From an uncultured Clostridia bacterium (GTDB taxonomy: Bacteria; Bacillota; Clostridia; Christensenellales; Aristaeellaceae): a stretch of DNA of 8,869 bases. The notes below the pieces were generated by a model. That model made no database searches and was not told where the DNA came from. It saw only the letters and a list, made by a program, of their open reading frames with translations. This document shows positions 4,895-8,869 of the stretch, in pieces; the stretch's first letter is position 1, and each line of letters opens with the position of its first letter. The DNA lies in contig CAKUFB010000098.1 of assembly GCA_934647145.1 (NCBI GenBank), positions 1-8,869 of the forward strand, read 5' to 3'. Position numbers and translations under genes: made by a program.

Positions 4895-4935
4895 AAAAAA
4901 GCGGCTGCTTTCGGCGGGAAAGAGGCCGCTTTTTT
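4895..4935. terminator. Strong, bidirectional-looking intrinsic terminator after the RNase gene
   Basis: AAAAAAGCGGC (4895-4905) is perfectly complementary to GCCGCTTTTTT (4925-4935). A second inner stem CTTTC (4908-4912)/GAAAG (4918-4922) closes the loop. The GC-core stem ending in a T-run on the plus strand, mirrored by the A-run on the left, fits termination of the RNase transcript and insulation of the following operon. Confidence 0.9.
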
Positions 4936-5089
4936 CGATTCAAAAACTGTCAGAAATCCGTGAAAACAGTATAAAAAAGCGTGGAGAATGATGCGCCATA
5001 TATACGAAAAACTGGGCTGCGCTGACAAGGCAACCGGCTGAAAACGAACAAATACGGCAGAAAAAAAATCAATGATTGAAAATTTCATA
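4936..5089. other. AT-rich gene-free stretch upstream of the transporter operon
   Basis: I find no gene in these roughly 150 bases. They contain ACTGT (4948-4952)/ACAGT (4966-4970) as a spaced inverted repeat and, directly upstream of the -35 of the operon promoter, the short palindrome TGAAAATTTCA (5077-5087). The latter is placed where an activator site or UP-like element could act on the promoter, but no known operator consensus is recognised. Confidence 0.35.
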
Positions 5090-5118
5090 TTGACAAAAGG
5101 CTGTAACTGTGAGATAAT
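5090..5118 (+). promoter_or_regulatory. Near-consensus sigma-A promoter of the sugar transporter operon
   Basis: A perfect TTGACA (5090-5095) is followed after exactly 17 nt by GATAAT (5113-5118), one base from consensus. Transcription would start near 5125, giving a leader of about 48 nt with AAAGGAG (5158-5164) before the ATG at 5173. Such a strong core promoter implies control by a repressor or by a binding site outside the core, not by weak basal elements. Confidence 0.85.
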
Positions 5119-5172
5119 ACTTGCAACGGGAAAGACCGATGGAAATCTACATTGTTGAAAGGAGAATTTCCC

Positions 5173-6792
5173 ATGAAAAAAGCGTTTTCCCTGATCCTGG
5201 CCCTGGCCCTGGCGCTGTGCTGCTTCAGCTTTACCGCCAGCGCCGACGAGGCTCCCGTCGTGCTGACGGTCGCCGTCTCCGACGGAACCAACATCGAGGA
5301 CTTCAACACCAACGAGATGACCCTCTACATCGAGGAGAAGCTGGGCGTCGATCTGCAGATCACCGCTTACGATTCCTCCGAATATGATTCCAAGATCAAC
5401 ATCATGATCAACGCCGGCGACAAGCTGGAGGACATCATCGTCGGCGGCCTGGGCGGCGACGCAGCCATCTTTGACTACGCGCAGCAGGGCGCGATCATTC
5501 CCCTGACCGAGTACTACTACAATCCCGAGATCGCGGTCAACCTGACCGAGGCCATCGAGCGCGTGGGCTTCGACTTCCGCGGCGCGATGACCATGCCCGA
5601 CGGCGAGATCTACGGCATCGCTTCCCTGAACCAGTCCTGGGGCAACGAGTACGGCAACGGCCGCGCCTGGGTCTACACCCCCTGGCTGGAGGCGCTGGGT
5701 GCGACCGCTCCCACCACCACTGCTGAGCTCGAGGCGCTGCTTGAGAAGGCGGTCGCGACCGACCTCAACGGCAACGGACAGAAGGACGAGATCGGCCTGG
5801 CCGGCTATGACGGCATCTCCGGCCAGTGGTTCAACTGGCTGATGAACGCCTTCACCTACTGCAACAATCAAAAGGACTGGATGCAGGTCAACGACGGCGT
5901 GGTCTCCTTCGCCTACACCACCGACGAGTGGCGCCAGGGCGTCGAGTACATCCGCGGCCTGATGGCCAAGGGCCTGATCCCCACCGAGAACCTGACCCAG
6001 GATCTGGCCACCGGCTACACCGGCATGGTCAACACCGAGGACGTCACCTGCTTCATGGTGGGCTACACCAACGCCGACCGCATGACCGATATCGAGCGCA
6101 AGGGTCTGTACACCGCCGTGCTGCCCGTGACCGGCCCCAACGGCAATCGCACGACCATGTTCACCCAGTCCGTGCCCTCCTCTGGCATGGTGATCACCGC
6201 CGACTGCGAGAACCCCGAAATGGCCTTCCGTGTGGGCGACCTGATGGTCTGCGAAGAGCTGTCCATCACCACCCGCTTCGGCAAGAAGGGCGTCGAGTGG
6301 GACTACGTCTCCGAGCTGGAGAACGGTTCCGACTACGAGTGCCCCTACTCCCCGCACTTCCCGCCCTTCATCGCCCTGTATCATGACTCCCAGTACTGGG
6401 GATCCGGCGCGATGCAGAACGTCTCCTGGATGCAGAAGAACCCCTTCATCCGCCAGTACGGCATCGCCGCGGGCATGGCCTACGCCGCCGGCACGATGAC
6501 CCAGTTCGACCTCGAGTTCGCCAACGGCGCGACCCTGTATCAGACCGCCGGCCTGACCCCCAAGGAGACCGTGCAGAAGCTGATCTACTCCGCCGAGGAG
6601 CAGCAGATCGTCACCGACGTGAAAACCGACCTGAACACCTACATCAAGGAAACCAACGCCGCCTGGCTGACCGGCGCGCAGGAGCTCAACGACGATACCT
6701 GGAACGCCTACCTCAAGACCATCGAATCCATGAACGCCGCTGAGTGGCTCAAGGTTGCGCAGGCTGCCTACGACCGTTCCGTCGGCAAGTAA
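5173..6792 (+). CDS. lplA: Extracellular solute-binding protein of an LplA-type carbohydrate ABC transporter
   Basis: This 539-residue protein is the extracellular sugar receptor of the operon. Its large size matches the LplA/YtcQ group (about 500-560 residues), which serves oligosaccharides and is named in databases as putative aldouronate transport; the real ligand is not evident. The signal peptide spans residues 1-24 with an AXA-type site TASA|DE. The mature part has YDSKINIMINAGDKLEDIIVGG (71-92), PDGEIYGIA (142-150), the typical WLEALGATAPTTTAELEALL (171-190) and an EF-hand-like calcium loop DLNGNGQKDE (197-206), common in this group. No canonical lipobox is visible: C16 is preceded by Leu-Ala-Leu. 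The ATG at 5173 is chosen for AAAGGAG 8 nt upstream and for a normal signal peptide; a TTG 21 nt earlier is less likely. It is first in the operon, and a hairpin separates it from the permeases. Confidence 0.93.
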   Translation: MKKAFSLILALALALCCFSFTASADEAPVVLTVAVSDGTNIEDFNTNEMTLYIEEKLGVDLQITAYDSSEYDSKINIMINAGDKLEDIIVGGLGGDAAIFDYAQQGAIIPLTEYYYNPEIAVNLTEAIERVGFDFRGAMTMPDGEIYGIASLNQSWGNEYGNGRAWVYTPWLEALGATAPTTTAELEALLEKAVATDLNGNGQKDEIGLAGYDGISGQWFNWLMNAFTYCNNQKDWMQVNDGVVSFAYTTDEWRQGVEYIRGLMAKGLIPTENLTQDLATGYTGMVNTEDVTCFMVGYTNADRMTDIERKGLYTAVLPVTGPNGNRTTMFTQSVPSSGMVITADCENPEMAFRVGDLMVCEELSITTRFGKKGVEWDYVSELENGSDYECPYSPHFPPFIALYHDSQYWGSGAMQNVSWMQKNPFIRQYGIAAGMAYAAGTMTQFDLEFANGATLYQTAGLTPKETVQKLIYSAEEQQIVTDVKTDLNTYIKETNAAWLTGAQELNDDTWNAYLKTIESMNAAEWLKVAQAAYDRSVGK

Positions 6793-6806
6793 AAAGTAAC
6801 CCTTAT

Positions 6807-6836
6807 GAGCCGTTGCTGCTACGGCAGCAGCGGCTC
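6807..6836 (+). promoter_or_regulatory. Intercistronic 13-bp hairpin between binding protein and permease genes
   Basis: GAGCCGTTGCTGC (6807-6819) pairs along its full length with GCAGCAGCGGCTC (6824-6836), with one T-G wobble and the tetraloop TACG. It begins 14 nt after the binding-protein stop. Only a weak T-rich run (6837-6847, interrupted) follows, so it is more likely a leaky terminator or 3'-end protector. Either would give more binding protein than permease, as known for malE-malF-type operons. Confidence 0.75.
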
Positions 6837-6864
6837 GTCTACATTTTCGCGGGGAGGAAATACT

Positions 6865-7791
6865 ATGCACCCCAAGCGCAGACTCTGGTCAGACCTCAGG
6901 CGCGACTGGCAGCTGTACCTCTTTTTGCTGATCCCGGTCGTCTACATCATCATCTTCGCCTATGTGCCCATGGGCGGTCTGCAGATCGCCTTCAAGGATT
7001 TCGCCGCCCGCAAGGGCATTTTTGGAAGCCCCTGGGTGGGCCTCAAGCACTTTAAGAAGTTCTTTTCCAGCGTCTACTTCGGACGCACCGTGGGCAATAC
7101 CCTGGCGCTGTCCGCCTACTCGCTGGCCTGCGGCTGGCCTCTGCCCATTATCGTGGCGCTGATGCTCAACTGCTATAGATCCCAAAAGGTCAAAAGTATC
7201 ACCCAGACCATCATGACCCTGCCGCACTTCATCTCCGTGGTCGTGCTGGTCGGCATGTTGTTCCAGATGTTCAGCGCCCGCAACGGCATCTACGGCGCGG
7301 CCATCTTCCGCCTGACCGGTACCCGCCCGGCCGACCCCTTCGCCACGCCCAGCAACTTCCGCCACTTCTATCTGTGGTCGGGCGTCTGGCAGGACTTCGG
7401 CTGGGGCTCGATCATCTACCTGGCCGCGCTCGCCGGCGTGGATCCCTCGCTGCATGAGGCCGCGACCGTCGACGGCGCTTCCCGCTTCAAGCGCGTGCTG
7501 CACGTCGACCTGCCCACCATCCTGCCCACCATCGTCATCATGCTGATCCTGCGATTCGGCAACATCATGTCCATCGGCTTTGAAAAGGTATTCCTGCTGC
7601 AGAACGACCTGAACCTGAGCTACAGCGAGGTCATCTCGACCTACGTCTACAAGGTGGGTCTGTCCGGCGGCGGCAAGACCGACTTCTCCTACGCGACGGC
7701 CATCGGCTTCTTCAACTCGGTGGTCAACCTGGTGCTGATCGTGGTCGTGAACTTCATCGCGGGCAAGGTCGGCGACACCAGTCTGTGGTAA
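6865..7791 (+). CDS. lplB: Sugar ABC transporter permease, LplB type
   Basis: This 308-residue inner permease of the CUT1 family forms a heterodimeric channel with the next gene product. After a basic start (HPKRRLWSDLRRDW) there are about six membrane segments, near 16-36, 76-98, 114-136, 176-192, 218-238 and 278-298. The conserved cytoplasmic EAA loop that contacts the ATPase is EAATVDGASRFKRVLHVDLP (198-217). WQDFGWGSIIYLAALAGVDP (175-194) is typical of the LplB/YtcP-like subgroup. GGGGAGG (6851-6857) lies 7 nt before the ATG at 6865. An ATG at 6805 in the same frame starts just before and would translate through the intercistronic hairpin, so it is rejected. The stop lies 15 nt before the next start. 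No ATPase gene is present. Confidence 0.95.
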   Translation: MHPKRRLWSDLRRDWQLYLFLLIPVVYIIIFAYVPMGGLQIAFKDFAARKGIFGSPWVGLKHFKKFFSSVYFGRTVGNTLALSAYSLACGWPLPIIVALMLNCYRSQKVKSITQTIMTLPHFISVVVLVGMLFQMFSARNGIYGAAIFRLTGTRPADPFATPSNFRHFYLWSGVWQDFGWGSIIYLAALAGVDPSLHEAATVDGASRFKRVLHVDLPTILPTIVIMLILRFGNIMSIGFEKVFLLQNDLNLSYSEVISTYVYKVGLSGGGKTDFSYATAIGFFNSVVNLVLIVVVNFIAGKVGDTSLW

Positions 7792-7806
7792 GGGGGAACT
7801 GAAGCA

Positions 7807-8748
7807 ATGAAAATGAAGAAAATGCCGAATCGGGAGTATGCGCACGTGCCCCATCACGCGCACAACCACATCAGGCAACCCAAGAGCGACCGCATCTTCT
7901 ACGCGATCGTGTACACCGTCATCACCCTGCTGACCATCAGCGTGCTGTACCCGCTGATCTACGTCGTCTCGGCCTCGTTTTCCTCGGCGGCGGCGATCAA
8001 CTCGGGCCGCATGTGGCTGTGGCCGGTCGATATCGACTTTATCGGCTATAAGTACGTGCTGAAGTACAAGTATGTGTGGGTCGGCTACCGCAACACCATC
8101 TTCTACACCCTGACGCACGCCTTCCTGGGCATCTGCATGTGCCTGATCTGCGCCTATCCGCTGGCTCGCCGCGGCCTGCGCTTCAAGGGCTTTTTGACCT
8201 TCCTGTTCACCTTCACCATGCTGTTTTCCGGCGGCATGATCCCCGGCTACCTGCTGATGAAGAACCTGAAGCTGCTGGACACCGTGTGGGCGATCATCAT
8301 CCCCGGCTCGCTGAGCGTGTACAACATGATCGTCACCCGTACCTTCATCCAGAGCAATATCCCCGAGGAGCTGCTCGAGGCCGCGCGCATCGACGGCTGC
8401 TCGGACGCGAAGTTCTTCTTCAAGATGGTGCTGCCCCTGTCCAAGACCATCATCGCCGTGCTGGCGCTGATGTACGCCTCGGCCATGTGGAACTCCTACT
8501 TCAGCGCCTTCCTGTACCTGAAGACCAAGGATCTGTATCCGCTGCAGATCTTCCTGCGCCAGATCCTGGTTCAGGCCAATTTCGACTCCGAAATGCTCGA
8601 CCCCGACGCGCTGGAGCAGATGCAAAACCTCCAGCAGATCCTCAAGTACGCCATCATCGTGGTCTCCACCGCGCCCATGGTGCTTTTCTACCCCTTCGTG
8701 CAGAAGTACTTCGAAAAGGGCGTCATGATCGGCTCCCTGAAGGGCTGA
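7807..8748 (+). CDS. lplC: Sugar ABC transporter permease, LplC type
   Basis: This 313-residue protein is the second CUT1-family permease and partner of the preceding one. Membrane segments lie near 32-58, 98-118, 128-150, 158-172, 212-228 and 281-297. The EAA loop is EAARIDGCSDAKFFFKMVLP (191-210). The C-terminal GVMIGSLKG (305-313) is typical of this subgroup. The N-terminal cytoplasmic stretch is unusually histidine-rich (HVPHHAHNH, 13-21), which may be chance or may bind metal. AAGGGGG (7790-7796) overlaps the stop of the previous gene and precedes the ATG at 7807; in-frame ATGs at 7813 and 7822 are less well spaced. The gene ends the operon, since a terminator follows 22 nt later. An ATPase of the shared MsmX/MsmK kind is presumably supplied from elsewhere, as usual for such operons. 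Confidence 0.95.
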   Translation: MKMKKMPNREYAHVPHHAHNHIRQPKSDRIFYAIVYTVITLLTISVLYPLIYVVSASFSSAAAINSGRMWLWPVDIDFIGYKYVLKYKYVWVGYRNTIFYTLTHAFLGICMCLICAYPLARRGLRFKGFLTFLFTFTMLFSGGMIPGYLLMKNLKLLDTVWAIIIPGSLSVYNMIVTRTFIQSNIPEELLEAARIDGCSDAKFFFKMVLPLSKTIIAVLALMYASAMWNSYFSAFLYLKTKDLYPLQIFLRQILVQANFDSEMLDPDALEQMQNLQQILKYAIIVVSTAPMVLFYPFVQKYFEKGVMIGSLKG

Positions 8749-8770
8749 TTCTCCCTCCCCGAAAATGTGC

Positions 8771-8805
8771 AAGGCGCTCCCGTCCGTGTTGGGCAGGAGC
8801 GCCTT
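8771..8805. terminator. Intrinsic terminator at the end of the transporter operon
   Basis: AAGGCGCTCC (8771-8780) is perfectly complementary to GGAGCGCCTT (8796-8805). The arms can extend inward with CC/GG and a G-T pair around GTGTT. The downstream T-tract is imperfect (TTTGTCTGTT). It is placed between the lplC stop and a possible convergent gene end, and on the minus strand it is followed by a short T-run, so it may serve both sides. Confidence 0.8.
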
Positions 8806-8812
8806 TGTCTGT

Positions 8813-8869
8813 TCAGTTTTCAGGCTTCCAGCCGCACGGGAGGTGGAGTTCGGAAACGCAGAACCCAGC
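8813..8869 (-). CDS. Possible C-terminal end of a gene cut by the window edge
   Basis: On the minus strand an open frame enters at the last base of the window and ends at TGA (8813-8815), giving 18 residues ending SELHLPCGWKPEN. The composition looks protein-like, and the terminator at 8771-8805 lies just beyond the stop, as expected for a convergent gene pair. The fragment is too short to assign a family, and the other frames cannot be excluded. Confidence 0.3.
   Translation of the reverse strand, partial: AGFCVSELHLPCGWKPEN

Noticed and set aside
4819..6870. Long minus-strand open frame opposite the binding-protein gene
   Set aside because: It is an antisense shadow with Val/Gly/Ala/His/Asp-rich low-complexity content. 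The plus strand has the signal peptide and family motifs.
6889..8772. Long minus-strand open frame opposite both permeases
   Set aside because: It is an antisense shadow rich in His, Asp and Gln. The plus-strand frames show EAA loops and membrane segments.
1..8869. tRNA or rRNA genes
   Set aside because: No cloverleaf with a TTCRA-type arm and CCA-proximal stem, and no conserved rRNA segment, was recognised on either strand.

Overview
The window looks like a piece of a GC-rich Bacillota (Clostridia-type) genome, probably from an uncultured gut lineage. This is inferred from strong Shine-Dalgarno sites, sigma-A-type promoters, a three-gene LplABC-type sugar importer without its own ATPase, a BioY S-component and a barnase-family secreted RNase. 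The exact taxon cannot be read from the sequence.

Layout. Bases 1-390 carry no gene I can support and are almost entirely back-to-back hairpins ending in a four-unit tandem repeat. Next come two minus-strand genes: an M18 aminopeptidase (391-1776) and a 125-residue membrane protein of unknown function (1886-2263). Each has a clear promoter. Divergent from these is bioY (2466-3002, plus), a biotin-uptake S component. Bases 3003-3405 are a second hairpin-dense region running into the 3' end of a minus-strand HAD-IIA sugar-phosphatase-like gene (3406-4206). Divergent from that is a secreted barnase-like ribonuclease (4334-4858), closed by a strong terminator. From a consensus-like promoter at 5090-5118 runs a CUT1/LplABC-type carbohydrate ABC operon: binding protein (5173-6792), intercistronic hairpin, permease (6865-7791), permease (7807-8748) and terminator (8771-8805). 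The last 57 bases may be the C-terminus of a convergent minus-strand gene.

How the genes work together. The lpl-type operon is one functional unit: it captures and imports an oligosaccharide and must borrow an ATPase encoded elsewhere. BioY likewise depends on an energising module that is not in the window. The peptidase, phosphatase and RNase are separate transcription units with scavenging or housekeeping roles.

Most unusual feature. The two gene-free regions carry the same composite repeat in the same order and orientation, directly abutting or overlapping the stop codon of a minus-strand gene. On the plus strand the order is: a hairpin ending in an identical 16-nt sequence, then a long palindrome whose 11-nt loop is conserved (TCYAATTTATG, with a further TCCAATCTGTG copy) while its stem arms differ but still pair, then tandem 33-nt units each carrying a 6-bp/3-nt hairpin. 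Compensatory stem changes with a conserved loop suggest selection on RNA or DNA structure. I do not recognise this family.
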